From Eubacteriaceae bacterium UBA6119 (GTDB lineage: Bacteria; Bacillota; Clostridia; Eubacteriales; UBA1433), in assembly GCA_002423395.1 (NCBI GenBank), contig DIVZ01000007.1, positions 62,001 through 126,000 on the forward strand: a stretch of DNA of 64,000 bases, in the 5' to 3' direction. This document shows, piece after piece, positions 1 through 9,087 of the stretch. The notes under the pieces were generated by a model. It saw nothing but the letters and a program-made list of their open reading frames with translations. It was not told where the DNA came from and made no database searches. Numbering within the stretch: the stretch's first letter is position 1; each line of letters starts with the position of its first letter. A program made the position numbers and the translations under genes.

Positions 1-2
1 AA

Positions 3-1802
3 TATGTAAGCAATGAGCAGTTTTTAAAAAAGTTCAAACGTGAAGCGCAGGCGGCGGCAAAACTGACGCACGCCAATATTGTGAACGTGTTCGATGTAGG
101 AGAAGAAGACGGTCTTCATTATATTGTAATGGAGCTTATTGAAGGGCAGACATTAAAAAAATACATCGAGGAACGCGGGTGTCTTACATGGAAAGAAACG
201 CTCGCGATTGCGCTGCAAATTGCATCAGCTCTTGATACGGCGCATAGAAACAATATTATACATAGAGATATAAAACCGCAGAATATACTAATGACTGACG
301 ACGGCATACCAAAAGTTTCGGACTTCGGTATAGCAAAGGCGGTGACAAGCACTACAGTCACATCCGATGGCGATGCTATAGGAAGCGTGCATTATATATC
401 GCCCGAGCAGGCAAGAGGCGGATTTGTTGATGAGAGAAGCGATTTATATTCACTGGGTATTATGATGTATGAAATGCTTACGGGAATACTGCCGTTTGTA
501 GGCGACACTGTTGTAAGCATTGCGATTCAGCACATTCAGTCCAATGTACCGCGTATTGAAACAGTAACTCAAAATATCCCTCAAGCGATAGCCGATATAA
601 CCAATAAACTTACTGAAAAACTTCCCGAGAGAAGATACCAAAATGCGCTTGAATTAATGAACGCGATTATAAAGGCAAAGAATAACCCGTATACAAAACT
701 TGAAAATAATGAAGAAGCAAAAGATATAAGAAAAGAGAAAGTCTCTTCAATAAGATCATATTCAAAGCCTAAACCACCGGAAGAGCGGATAATATTAACT
801 CAAGGCCATGACGAGCCGGAAGAAATATATGAGAGATTTAATTTTAAAAAAAGCGCTCTGATTTTCTTTAAAGAGAAAAAAAGGATTATTTTTGCTTTGC
901 TGATTTTTTTGGTTATGCTGATTTTTGTAGTTTCTGTTTATTCCATAAGCGGAAACAAAAAAATTGAAGTGCCTAACATAGAGGGAATGACAATAGAACA
1001 AGCAAAACAAACACTTAAAAACTCCGGACTTAAATATGATATAGTACTGGAAAAAGGCAGCCTTGAAGTTCCTAAAGACTCTGTAATAAGCCAAAATCCC
1101 AAAGCAGGGGATTATATTAAAAAATCAATGCCGGTTGAAATTGTAGTCAGCACCGGACCCAAAGAAATTGTAATGCCTGATGTTACAGGGCAATTTGAGG
1201 TGAACGCCAGAAGCACGCTTGAAAACGCAGGGTTGATTGTTAGTGAAGTAAATAAAGAATTTAACGACCAATATGATACTAATTTAGTATATGATCAAAG
1301 CCCTAAAGCAAATGAAAAAGTTTTGGAAGGCGCGAGTGTAATATTATATGTCAGCCAAGGAAAAGAAACATACATTATGCCTAATCTTATAGGCATGACT
1401 GAAGATGACGCCAGAGCTGAACTAGTTAAAATGGGATTAAATTTAACCAGTGTACAATATCAAGTAAGCACGCAATACAGCAAAGGTTTAGTGTGCGGTC
1501 AGAATCCTGAGGCAAATAAGCTGGTGGCAAAAACGCAGGGCGTTACACTTATTATAAGCAAAGGAAAAATAACGTCAAAAAATATTACTATTGATTTGTC
1601 GGATTTGGTAAGCGGACCCGTAAGGAACGTATATGTTAGAATTGATTTAATTGACCAGGACGGAAATATCAGTACTCAGTATGAAAGCAGTCATAAATCC
1701 AGCGATGTATTTACAGCCACGCTAAACGGCGTCGGAACAGAATATTATAAAGTTTATATAGATAATATTGAAAAACAGTCCGGAATTATCACGTTTAATT
1801 AA
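3..1802 (+). CDS. prkC: PASTA-domain Ser/Thr protein kinase PrkC (5' end outside window)
   Basis: Membrane Ser/Thr kinase that in Gram-positives senses muropeptides or lipid II through extracellular PASTA domains and phosphorylates growth and cell-wall proteins. The frame is open from the first bases, and the residues before the GTG at 81 match the kinase N-lobe, so the glycine loop and catalytic Lys lie upstream of the window. Visible parts: HRDIKPQN near nt 261-284, DFG near 321-329, an SPE activation segment near 400, a basic juxtamembrane region, one transmembrane helix near nt 880-950, and three PASTA repeats (about 960-1160, 1165-1365, 1370-1570) followed by a C-terminal beta-rich tail of about 75 residues. 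rsgA starts 9 bp downstream, a common clostridial pairing. Family assignment is secure; ligand and targets are inferred from the family. Confidence 0.95.
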   Translation, partial: YVSNEQFLKKFKREAQAAAKLTHANIVNVFDVGEEDGLHYIVMELIEGQTLKKYIEERGCLTWKETLAIALQIASALDTAHRNNIIHRDIKPQNILMTDDGIPKVSDFGIAKAVTSTTVTSDGDAIGSVHYISPEQARGGFVDERSDLYSLGIMMYEMLTGILPFVGDTVVSIAIQHIQSNVPRIETVTQNIPQAIADITNKLTEKLPERRYQNALELMNAIIKAKNNPYTKLENNEEAKDIRKEKVSSIRSYSKPKPPEERIILTQGHDEPEEIYERFNFKKSALIFFKEKKRIIFALLIFLVMLIFVVSVYSISGNKKIEVPNIEGMTIEQAKQTLKNSGLKYDIVLEKGSLEVPKDSVISQNPKAGDYIKKSMPVEIVVSTGPKEIVMPDVTGQFEVNARSTLENAGLIVSEVNKEFNDQYDTNLVYDQSPKANEKVLEGASVILYVSQGKETYIMPNLIGMTEDDARAELVKMGLNLTSVQYQVSTQYSKGLVCGQNPEANKLVAKTQGVTLIISKGKITSKNITIDLSDLVSGPVRNVYVRIDLIDQDGNISTQYESSHKSSDVFTATLNGVGTEYYKVYIDNIEKQSGIITFN

Positions 1803-1811
1803 TGAGGAGAT

Positions 1812-2687
1812 ATGCAGGGCAAAATCACTAAAGGTGTCGGAGGATTTTATACTGTTCTTACTGACGATAAAAAATTAATAACTTGCGGTATAAAAGGAAT
1901 ATTCAGAAACAAAAACATCACGCCTACTGTAGGCGATGATGTTGTCGTACAATTTAAAGACAACGGGTATGTTATCAGCCAGATATCAGAGCGAAAAAAT
2001 ATACTCATTCGGCCCAGTGTGGCAAACGTAAGCCAGGTAATGATTGTAATGGCTTGTGCTAAACCTGAGCCGAATTTTTTAGTCCTTGATAAACTTACAG
2101 CAATTTGTGAAGATAAAAATTTAAAAGTAATAATATGTTTTAATAAAACAGATCTTGCCGACAGTGCAAAAATAGATAAAATCAGAAAAATATACGAAAA
2201 AACTCCTTACAATATATTTTTTATTAACGCAAAAAATAAAGAAACAGGTAGCATTAAAGATGTTTTATACAATAATACCACAGTGCTCGCAGGACCGTCG
2301 GGTGTAGGCAAAAGCACGCTGTTAAATTGCATTTCTCCGGATTTCTATTTAAATACAGGAGAGATAAGCGAAAAGATAGGCAGAGGCAAACATACTACAA
2401 GGCATACTGAACTGCTTATATTAAATGAAAGCACTTATATTGCGGATACGCCGGGATTTACTAATATTGATATGACTGAAATTGATATTGAAAATCTGAA
2501 ATATTGTTTTGCAGAATTTGCAGAATTTGACGGGATGTGCAAATATAACTCCTGCATGCATGAACACGAACCGGGCTGCAGAGTAAAAGAAGCAGTAAAA
2601 AATGATGAAATAAGCCAGAACAGGTATGAAAATTATATTAGTATAAAAAATGAAATATCTTCAAATCCAAGGAGCTACAAAAAATGA
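1812..2687 (+). CDS. rsgA: Ribosome small subunit-dependent GTPase A
   Basis: Circularly permuted GTPase (YjeQ/RsgA family) that checks late maturation of the 30S subunit. The 291-residue protein has an N-terminal OB-fold, then the permuted order of GTPase motifs: NKTD (111-114), GPSGVGKS (161-168) and DTPG (212-215). The C-terminal zinc site is intact as C243-x4-C248-x-H250-x5-C256. The ATG is preceded by GAGGAG, and the gene lies 9 bp after prkC. It overlaps thiN by 4 bp (ATGA), which implies translational coupling. Confidence 0.96.
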   Translation: MQGKITKGVGGFYTVLTDDKKLITCGIKGIFRNKNITPTVGDDVVVQFKDNGYVISQISERKNILIRPSVANVSQVMIVMACAKPEPNFLVLDKLTAICEDKNLKVIICFNKTDLADSAKIDKIRKIYEKTPYNIFFINAKNKETGSIKDVLYNNTTVLAGPSGVGKSTLLNCISPDFYLNTGEISEKIGRGKHTTRHTELLILNESTYIADTPGFTNIDMTEIDIENLKYCFAEFAEFDGMCKYNSCMHEHEPGCRVKEAVKNDEISQNRYENYISIKNEISSNPRSYKK

Positions 2688-3328
2688 AAGCGGTAATTTT
2701 AGGCAACGGCACATATGGTGATTTAAACTTTTATAAAGATTATTTATATAAATATAATCCCGATATTATAATCTGCGCCGACGGCGGACTTAAAACGGCG
2801 TTAAAAATCGGCATTATTCCGCATGTGCTGCTGGGAGATTTTGATTCTGTTGAAAAAGAAGAATACGACTATATAAAAGAAAAAGCAAAAATTGTCACTT
2901 ATCAGAAACGGAAAGATTTTACTGATGTTTCCTTATGTTTGAAGTATGCCGCGGAAAACGGATACAACGATATTGTTTTATTCGGAGTATTGGGTACAAG
3001 GTTTGACCATTCTCTTGTAAATGTATACTTATTAAAAAATGCATTTGATAACTTTTCAAAGGCAAGAATTATTAATGAATATAATGAAATTTTTTTAATA
3101 AATAATTATGTGCGCTTATCGGGAGTTAAGAATAAAACTATTTCTGTTCTGCCTTACAGCGACGTAATTGACGGCATTTATTTAAAAGGATTCTCATATC
3201 CGCTTTATAATGCGGTAATGTCTAAGGAAAATCCGTACGGTGTAAGCAACTACGCGGATAATGACACGGTAGAAATAAAAATAAACAGCGGAACAGCTTT
3301 AATAGTAATTACTCAGGATAATTATTAA
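2684..3328 (+). CDS. thiN: Thiamine pyrophosphokinase
   Basis: Converts thiamine and ATP to thiamine diphosphate and AMP in the cytosol. The 214-residue length is typical. Family motifs are clear: CADGG at 31-35 and GDFDS at 51-55 in the catalytic domain, with a beta-rich C-terminal thiamine-binding domain (about 135-210). It is coupled to rsgA by a 4-bp overlap, the usual prkC-rsgA-(rpe)-thiN neighbourhood in Firmicutes, but rpe is missing from this copy of the cluster. The product would supply cofactor to the E1 subunits encoded near 60-62 kb, which is inference. Confidence 0.95.
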   Translation: MKAVILGNGTYGDLNFYKDYLYKYNPDIIICADGGLKTALKIGIIPHVLLGDFDSVEKEEYDYIKEKAKIVTYQKRKDFTDVSLCLKYAAENGYNDIVLFGVLGTRFDHSLVNVYLLKNAFDNFSKARIINEYNEIFLINNYVRLSGVKNKTISVLPYSDVIDGIYLKGFSYPLYNAVMSKENPYGVSNYADNDTVEIKINSGTALIVITQDNY

Positions 3329-3359
3329 GAATAAAAAATGCACATTTCTTTTAGATATT

Positions 3360-3388
3360 AATATTATGCTTTAAAAGCCAATATTTTT
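3360..3388 (+). terminator. Possible intrinsic terminator after thiN
   Basis: Imperfect hairpin: AATATT (3360-3365) can pair with AATATT (3380-3385), and an inner GCTT/AAGC stem closes on a three-base loop. A run of T follows. The stem is AT-rich and has an internal mismatch, so it is only a moderate candidate. Confidence 0.4.
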
Positions 3389-3409
3389 ATTTGTCGGGAT
3401 GTGATTGAA

Positions 3410-3577
3410 ATGATGTCAAAAAAAACTTGCGACATATTTAATTTTTTGATAATAGGAATTTTACTTATTTTAGCGCTGCCTAAACGCTTTTGGTACATAT
3501 GTCTTATTGCAGCTGCCATACCTTTTGTTTATTATATGCTTACATGCGGAGGTTGGAATAAGTTTTTCCGTAAATAA
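3410..3577 (+). CDS. Small membrane protein of 55 residues, unknown family
   Basis: Short open frame beginning with two Met codons at 3410 and 3413 (an in-frame GTG lies at 3401) and ending at TAA 3575-3577. The product is strongly membrane-like: a short lysine-containing N-terminus, a hydrophobic helix at about residues 9-24, a KRFW turn, a second helix at about 27-43, then a short tail with a basic end (NKFFRK). This two-helix hairpin layout and the bidirectional terminator right after the stop support a real gene. The upstream GGGATGTG could act as a weak ribosome-binding site. I do not recognise the family and assign no function. It fills most of the 313-bp space between thiN and rpmB. 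Confidence 0.5.
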   Translation: MMSKKTCDIFNFLIIGILLILALPKRFWYICLIAAAIPFVYYMLTCGGWNKFFRK

Positions 3578-3581
3578 TGAA

Positions 3582-3615
3582 AAAAACAGACAAAATTTAA
3601 TATATGTCTGTTTTT
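3582..3615. terminator. Bidirectional intrinsic terminator
   Basis: Perfect 11-bp stem: AAAAACAGACA (3582-3592) pairs with TGTCTGTTTTT (3605-3615) around a 12-base loop. The A-run and T-run on the two sides let it work in both directions, ending the small membrane gene on the plus strand and rpmB on the minus strand. Confidence 0.8.
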
Positions 3616-3641
3616 ATATCATTTTTTTGATAATTATTTTA

Positions 3642-3830
3642 CTAAGCACGTGTAACCTTTTCTGAACGCAGACAGCGAGTGCATACATATACTTGTTTGG
3701 GAGTGCCGTTTTCTATGATGTTTACTTTTCTTAAGTTAGGTCTCCAAACACGATGCGTATGTCTATTAGAATGGCTTACAGTATTTCCGCTTATCGGTTT
3801 TTTTTCACATACATAACATTGTTTCGCCAT
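3642..3830 (-). CDS. rpmB: 50S ribosomal protein L28
   Basis: Structural protein of the large ribosomal subunit. The 62-residue product is full length and shows the L28 core (SHSNRHTHRVWRPNL). It is the zinc-binding form: CYVC near the N-terminus (C5, C8) and CTRC near the C-terminus (about C50, C53) supply four Cys ligands. A strong GGAGG lies just upstream of the ATG. It is a single-gene unit transcribed divergently from asp23, as in many Firmicutes. Confidence 0.97.
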   Translation of the reverse strand: MAKQCYVCEKKPISGNTVSHSNRHTHRVWRPNLRKVNIIENGTPKQVYVCTRCLRSEKVTRA

Positions 3831-3867
3831 GTTAATACCTCCTTAGTATTTGCATAGAGCGTTAAAC

Positions 3868-3897
3868 ATTATAACACTAAAAAATATAAATTTGCAA
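3868..3897 (-). promoter_or_regulatory. Sigma-A-type promoter for rpmB
   Basis: Read on the minus strand: -35 TTGCAA (3892-3897), 18-bp spacer, -10 TATAAT (3868-3873). The -10 is about 37 bp before the rpmB start codon. Confidence 0.7.
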
Positions 3898-3946
3898 ATG
3901 TTTTTTTAAAAGTTTTTAAATATATACAATAATATAATAACAAAAC

Positions 3947-3975
3947 TTGATAAAAATAAAAAAATGAAGTAAAAT
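3947..3975 (+). promoter_or_regulatory. Sigma-A-type promoter for asp23-fakA
   Basis: -35 TTGATA (3947-3952), 17-bp spacer, -10 TAAAAT (3970-3975), followed by AAGGAGGTG directly upstream of the asp23 ATG. Confidence 0.7.
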
Positions 3976-3996
3976 ACGAACAAAGGAGGTGTCTTA

Positions 3997-4341
3997 ATGT
4001 ATATAGACGCTGAAAGCAGATATGGACTTATTAGAATGTCTAAGCGTATGATAGCTAAAATTGCAGCTTTTGCGGCAATGGATTCTTACGGGCTTGTCGG
4101 TATGGCGAGAAAGCATTGCGGGCTGGTTGAACTTTTAAAAAGAGAACAAGGTTCTAAAGGCGTCAGAATAACACAAGACGGCGATGGCATTATTATAGAT
4201 TTATTTGTAATTTTTGAATTTGGGGTTAAGCTTCAGACTGTGGCGGAGAACGTTGTAGAAAAAGTCAGATATAATGTTGAACTCGCAACCGATATTAAAG
4301 TAAAGAAAATTAACATCTATGTAGAAAGTGTAAGAGTTTAA
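3997..4341 (+). CDS. Asp23/Gls24 family envelope-stress protein
   Basis: Member of the Asp23/Gls24 (DUF322, YloU) family, small alpha/beta proteins linked to cell-envelope homeostasis. The 114-residue product is the usual length for the YloU branch, with the family pattern of a conserved AAxxSYGLVGMA-like segment early on and an alternating beta pattern in the C-terminal half. The ATG follows a perfect AAGGAGGTG. It is immediately followed (19 bp) by the fakA/yloV gene, the conserved yloU-yloV pair of Firmicutes. The family is clear; the molecular function of this branch is not established. Confidence 0.9.
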   Translation: MYIDAESRYGLIRMSKRMIAKIAAFAAMDSYGLVGMARKHCGLVELLKREQGSKGVRITQDGDGIIIDLFVIFEFGVKLQTVAENVVEKVRYNVELATDIKVKKINIYVESVRV

Positions 4342-4360
4342 GACTTAAAAAGGTGCAACA

Positions 4361-5983
4361 ATGAATACAATTAGCGGACAGGCATTGAAAGATGCAATAA
4401 TATATGCTGCTGCATATTTAGAGTTAAACAAAGACGAAGTAAACAGTCTCAATGTTTTTCCGGTTCCGGACGGAGATACAGGAACCAATATGTCGCTGAC
4501 TATTAGTTACGCGGCAAAAAATGTGCAGAAGGCGGAAGAAGTAAACGTGAAGAGCATTGCCAAACTTATGTCTTCGGGCGCATTAATGGGCGCGAGAGGC
4601 AATTCCGGCGTTATACTGTCACAGCTTTTCAGAGGGTTTTATGAAGGCTGCAAGGAGCGAAACACATTAAACGTTTCACAATTTGCCGATTGTTTAAAAT
4701 CTTCTTCCGACATGGCTTATAAGGCTGTAATAAAACCGACAGAAGGCACTATTTTGACGGTAGCCCGTGAAATGGGAGCTTTCGCAGTGGCAAACTGCGG
4801 CAGATATGAAGAAATAGAAAATTTTTTAGAAGATATAATAGCTCACGGCGAGATAATACTTGCAAAAACTCCGGATATGCTTCCGGTATTAAAAGAAGCC
4901 GGAGTTGTAGACGCGGGCGGAATGGGACTTATTTATATTTTCAAAGGTTACCTTGCCTCTATTAAAGGTGAAAAAATTGAAGAAAAAGATTTTTCGCAGG
5001 CTAAAGGAACGCAGAAAATTGCGGATACTTCTGTTTCTCACGATATAAAATTTTTATATTGTACAGAGGTTATGATACAAGGGGACTGTTCTACAGCGCC
5101 CACTCTGCGTACAAAACTTTCGCCTCTTGGAGACAGCATGCTTGTAATTGGAGATGAAGATGTAATAAAAATACATATTCATTCTAATGATCCGGGCAAA
5201 GTTATAACTCACTGTCTGGTTCACGGCGAGCTTATTGATGTAAAAATCGAGAATATGAAGATGCAGCACGAAAACACTTTGGTGCAAGACGGCGCTTTCG
5301 CGAGAAAAAGACATGAAAAGCGCTCAAAATTTGCTTTTATTACAGTATCGGCGGGAAGCGGTCTTAGTAAAATATTTGAAGATTTGGGTGTTGGCAACAT
5401 AATTCAGGGCGGACAAACAATGAACCCCAGCACTCAGGATTTTTTAGATGAGATTGATTTAATAAACGCTGACGTGATATATTTGCTGCCGAACAATAAA
5501 AATATTATTCTTGCGGCTAATCAGGCAAAAGAACTGTCAGGGGAAAACATTCAGGTAATACCCACTAAAACAATACCTCAGGGAATCGCCGCAATACTTG
5601 CGTATGATGAGAGTGCGGATAATGAGGAAAATATAGAGAATATTAATAACGCAATTAAAAACGTTAAAACCGGTCAGGTTACATTCGCTGTACGCGATAC
5701 GAATATCGGAAACAAAACGATAAAAAAAGGCAACATTATCGGCATCAGCGACAGAGACGGAATTGTAACGGTAACGACTTCTCCGGAAAAAACCGCCGTT
5801 GAACTTGTTCAAAATATGGCGGATAAAGATACCGAACTTATTTATATTTATTACGGAGCAGACGTGGAAGAAAAAGACGCGGAAAAACTTCACAAGAAAC
5901 TGGAAAAAATATATGGCAATATTGACGTTGTACTGCAGTACGGCGGACAGCCTTTATATTATTATATAGTATCAGTAGAGTAA
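4361..5983 (+). CDS. fakA: Fatty acid kinase catalytic subunit FakA (DAK2/DhaL-DegV-like, YloV)
   Basis: ATP-dependent kinase that, with a FakB lipid carrier, phosphorylates exogenous fatty acids to acyl-phosphates. The 540-residue protein has an N-terminal DhaL domain with the metal-binding motif PDGDTGTNM (about 36-44) and the ARGNSGVILSQ segment (about 93-103), a middle domain with paired Cys-free beta-strands, and a C-terminal DegV-like domain. Its acyl-phosphate product is the substrate of the PlsX/PlsY route, and plsX lies 10 kb downstream. No FakB gene is visible in the window. It forms the conserved block asp23-fakA-recG. Confidence 0.93.
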   Translation: MNTISGQALKDAIIYAAAYLELNKDEVNSLNVFPVPDGDTGTNMSLTISYAAKNVQKAEEVNVKSIAKLMSSGALMGARGNSGVILSQLFRGFYEGCKERNTLNVSQFADCLKSSSDMAYKAVIKPTEGTILTVAREMGAFAVANCGRYEEIENFLEDIIAHGEIILAKTPDMLPVLKEAGVVDAGGMGLIYIFKGYLASIKGEKIEEKDFSQAKGTQKIADTSVSHDIKFLYCTEVMIQGDCSTAPTLRTKLSPLGDSMLVIGDEDVIKIHIHSNDPGKVITHCLVHGELIDVKIENMKMQHENTLVQDGAFARKRHEKRSKFAFITVSAGSGLSKIFEDLGVGNIIQGGQTMNPSTQDFLDEIDLINADVIYLLPNNKNIILAANQAKELSGENIQVIPTKTIPQGIAAILAYDESADNEENIENINNAIKNVKTGQVTFAVRDTNIGNKTIKKGNIIGISDRDGIVTVTTSPEKTAVELVQNMADKDTELIYIYYGADVEEKDAEKLHKKLEKIYGNIDVVLQYGGQPLYYYIVSVE

Positions 5984-5993
5984 GAAATTATTT

Positions 5994-8048
5994 ATGTTAT
6001 TTTATTTTAATAATCAAAACATAGAATTAAAAAAAATAAAAGGTATAGCAGATAAGAGAGAGAATGCCCTTAAGGATATGGGCATTTTTTCTCTATATGA
6101 CCTATTGATGTATATACCTAAATCGTACGAAGACAGAACACAGATAAGCGATGTTTTGAATATCGAAAAAAGCGGCTACGCCGGCGTGATAATTAAAGTA
6201 ACATCAAACGCTAAAGTAAGTTATTTAAAAAACAGAAAAAGCGTTGTAAAAATTAATGCCTTAAGCAGCGGAATTAAAGGAAGCGTCGTTATATATAACG
6301 CATCATACAGCGCTTCGAGATTTGAAATAGATAAAGAATATTATGTATTCGGATGGGTTGAGGCGGACAAAAATGGATTTCTAATAACCAATCCTAAAGC
6401 AGTATCGGAATATAATGATTTATCATCCGCTCTTAGAATATTCGCTGAATACAAAATACCGCAAAACATAAACATCTCGCAAAACACAATGAGGCTTATA
6501 ATCAGCAACGCGCTTAGTCTGTATGAAAATAATATTTGCGATTTGCTTACGGATGAACTTAAAAATGAATTAGAAATCATGGATATAAGACAGGCGATAT
6601 TAAGTTTACATTTACCGGAAAATAAAAGCGATATAATATATGCCAAAGACAGACTTGCGTTTGATGAAGTTTTTTCAGCGATACTGTATTTGAAACAAAG
6701 GAAAAAAGAAATTACCGGAAAAAAGAATAATTTCATAACCGAGGACTTAATCAGAGAAAAATTTACGGCAAATTTAAATTACATGCTGACCGATGCGCAG
6801 ATTAACGCCGTTAATGATATAGTTTGTGATATGGCAAAAGAGGAGCAGATAATGAACAGACTGGTACAGGGCGACGTGGGATGCGGAAAAACAATTGTGG
6901 CATTTTACGCTTTAATAAACGCCGCTCAAAACGGTTATCAGTCGGTGTTTATTGCGCCTACGGAGATGCTTGCAAAGCAGCACTTTGAAAACATAACAAA
7001 ACTAGCAGATATTTTTAATGTCAAGGTGGTTTTATTAACATCCTCCTCAAAAGACAGGGAAGAGGTTAAAAAAGCGCTAAGAGAAGAAAAAGGGCTTATT
7101 GCAATTGGGACACACGCATTGTTTTCGGATGATATTGAATACAACAACTTATCTCTTGTAATAACGGATGAACAGCATAAATTCGGAGTAGCGCAAAGAG
7201 CGCGAATGGCAAACAAGGGGAAAAACCCTCATATTTTAATGATGAGCGCAACGCCTATTCCGAGAACTTTATCAATGGCGGTGTATGCGAATTTAGATGT
7301 AAGTATAATAGACGAAATGCCGCCTTGCAGGAAGCCTGTGCTTACTTATTCTACTGACTGTTCAAATAAGAAAAGGTTATACAAATACATTGAAAATAAA
7401 ATAAACGCAGGTCAGCAATGTTATATTGTGTGCGCGGGAATCGAGATAGACGAGGACGAAGATATAATTTCACTTGCAGAGCAGTACGAAGAGTTGTCCG
7501 AATACTTAAGTGACATTAGTATGGGATGTATTCACGGCAAAATGAGCGCGCAGGAAAAAGATAATATAACAAATAAGTTCATAAGTAACCAAATAAGCGT
7601 TTTGATTGCGACTACCGTTATTGAAGTGGGGGTTGATAATGCAAACGCGAATTTAATTGTTATTAACAACGCAGAAAGGTTCGGGCTTTCTCAGCTGCAT
7701 CAGATGCGGGGCAGAGTGGGAAGAGGAAGCGTTCAAGGCGAGTGCATTCTGCTGACAGACTCAAAATCAGAAATGGCAGAAAAGCGCATAGAAATACTTA
7801 AAAACTCTTCTGACGGATTTGAAATTGCGCAGCGCGATTTATATTTAAGAGGACCCGGCGAGATGTTTGGGTACAGACAGCACGGAATGTTTAATTTTAA
7901 ATATGCGGATATATATAAAAACCCTGAATTAATTCATAAAGCAAATAAAGCGGCAGATTTGATGTGCTCAGATAAAAAATACAGCGAAACTGTCGAAAAG
8001 ATATTGAATATATTTTATTTAAACCAATCGGATGTTATAGATAATTAG
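5994..8048 (+). CDS. recG: ATP-dependent DNA helicase RecG
   Basis: Superfamily 2 helicase that remodels stalled forks and Holliday junctions. The 684-residue length is normal. It has an N-terminal wedge/OB domain, Walker A GDVGCGKT (about residue 293), a DEQH box (about 391), the SATPIPRT motif, and the C-terminal RGRVGRG helicase motif. The ATG at 5994 has no good Shine-Dalgarno sequence and begins 10 bp after fakA, so translation probably depends on coupling from fakA. Confidence 0.96.
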   Translation: MLFYFNNQNIELKKIKGIADKRENALKDMGIFSLYDLLMYIPKSYEDRTQISDVLNIEKSGYAGVIIKVTSNAKVSYLKNRKSVVKINALSSGIKGSVVIYNASYSASRFEIDKEYYVFGWVEADKNGFLITNPKAVSEYNDLSSALRIFAEYKIPQNINISQNTMRLIISNALSLYENNICDLLTDELKNELEIMDIRQAILSLHLPENKSDIIYAKDRLAFDEVFSAILYLKQRKKEITGKKNNFITEDLIREKFTANLNYMLTDAQINAVNDIVCDMAKEEQIMNRLVQGDVGCGKTIVAFYALINAAQNGYQSVFIAPTEMLAKQHFENITKLADIFNVKVVLLTSSSKDREEVKKALREEKGLIAIGTHALFSDDIEYNNLSLVITDEQHKFGVAQRARMANKGKNPHILMMSATPIPRTLSMAVYANLDVSIIDEMPPCRKPVLTYSTDCSNKKRLYKYIENKINAGQQCYIVCAGIEIDEDEDIISLAEQYEELSEYLSDISMGCIHGKMSAQEKDNITNKFISNQISVLIATTVIEVGVDNANANLIVINNAERFGLSQLHQMRGRVGRGSVQGECILLTDSKSEMAEKRIEILKNSSDGFEIAQRDLYLRGPGEMFGYRQHGMFNFKYADIYKNPELIHKANKAADLMCSDKKYSETVEKILNIFYLNQSDVIDN

Positions 8049-8059
8049 GAGAGGTAAGC

Positions 8060-8602
8060 GTGAGAATTATAGGCGGAAAAGCTAAAGGGAAACTTGTAAT
8101 AACGTTAAAAAACAATAATATCCGTCCTACAGGAGCTAAAGTAAGAGAGGCGATATTTAATATTATTGCGCCTTATATTGAAGACAGCGTATTTTTGGAC
8201 GGGTTTGCAGGAAGCGGAGCCGTAGGCATTGAAGCAATAAGCAGAGGCGCGAAAAAGTGCGTTTTTGTAGATAATAATCATGCAAGCATTAATATAATAA
8301 AGAAAAATATTAATAATACGGGCGTTGAAGATGCCAGTATTGTTATTAAAGATAATTTTTTTAATTTTATTAAACAAAATAAATATAATTTTGATATAAT
8401 ATTTTTAGATCCTCCGTACGCTATGGACGGAGTAAGTGATATTGTCGTAAATGTGCAGCAAGCAGGTATATTGCAAGAAGGCGGTTTATTGATAATAGAA
8501 CATGAGAGCGGGATAATTATAAATTCCAGCGAAAAAATGACACTTACAAAACAAAAAAAATATTCCGATACAACAGTATCAATTTACGAAAGGATTAATT
8601 GA
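8060..8602 (+). CDS. rsmD: 16S rRNA (guanine966-N2)-methyltransferase RsmD
   Basis: SAM-dependent methyltransferase acting on the 30S head. The 180-residue product carries the N-terminal RIIGGKAKG signature, a SAM-binding DGFAGSGAVGIEA loop (about 49-61) and the catalytic DPPYA motif near residue 117. GTG start with AGGAGAGG upstream. Its TGA stop shares a base with the coaD ATG (TGATG). Confidence 0.95.
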   Translation: MRIIGGKAKGKLVITLKNNNIRPTGAKVREAIFNIIAPYIEDSVFLDGFAGSGAVGIEAISRGAKKCVFVDNNHASINIIKKNINNTGVEDASIVIKDNFFNFIKQNKYNFDIIFLDPPYAMDGVSDIVVNVQQAGILQEGGLLIIEHESGIIINSSEKMTLTKQKKYSDTTVSIYERIN

Positions 8603-9087
8603 TGAGCACAGCAGTATATCCGGGTAGTTTTGACCCGATTACAAACGGGCATTTGGATATTATTCAGAGAGCATCAAAAATAGTTGACAAGCTATATGTC
8701 GCAGTTTTGGTGAACAGAAATAAAAAATATATGTTTTCTTTGGAAGAAAGAGTTGAATTTATAAAAAAATCAACAGGCGGAATTGCGAATATTGAGGTGG
8801 TTTCATACGACGGATTGCTCGTGGATTTTTGCAGAGAAAAAGGCGCAAATGCCATTTTTAAAGGATTGAGAGCTATAACAGATTATGAAATAGAAGTTCA
8901 AATGGCGCTTATGAACAAGAGGCTTGAGAACAATGTGGAAACAGTATTGCTGGTATCAGCGGTTGATCACTCTTTTATAAGTTCAAGCATAATAAAGGAA
9001 GTGGCTTTTTACGGAGGAGACATAGCAGGGCTTGTGCCTGAGCATGTAAGAGAAGCTATTTTAGAAAAATGGAGGAATATAGATTGA
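8602..9087 (+). CDS. coaD: Phosphopantetheine adenylyltransferase
   Basis: Penultimate enzyme of coenzyme A synthesis, joining 4'-phosphopantetheine and AMP. The 161-residue protein has the nucleotidyltransferase signature YPGSFDPITNGH (residues 6-17, with the TNGH catalytic box) and the SSSIIKE motif near residue 127. I chose ATG 8602 over the in-frame TTG at 8599 because homologues start at MSTAVYPGSF and the ATG overlaps the rsmD stop as TGATG. The rsmD-coaD pair is conserved in Firmicutes. Confidence 0.96.
   Translation: MSTAVYPGSFDPITNGHLDIIQRASKIVDKLYVAVLVNRNKKYMFSLEERVEFIKKSTGGIANIEVVSYDGLLVDFCREKGANAIFKGLRAITDYEIEVQMALMNKRLENNVETVLLVSAVDHSFISSSIIKEVAFYGGDIAGLVPEHVREAILEKWRNID

Noticed and set aside
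81..1802. GTG at 81 as the start of the kinase gene
   Set aside because: The frame is open upstream to the window edge and those residues match the kinase N-lobe, so the true start is outside.
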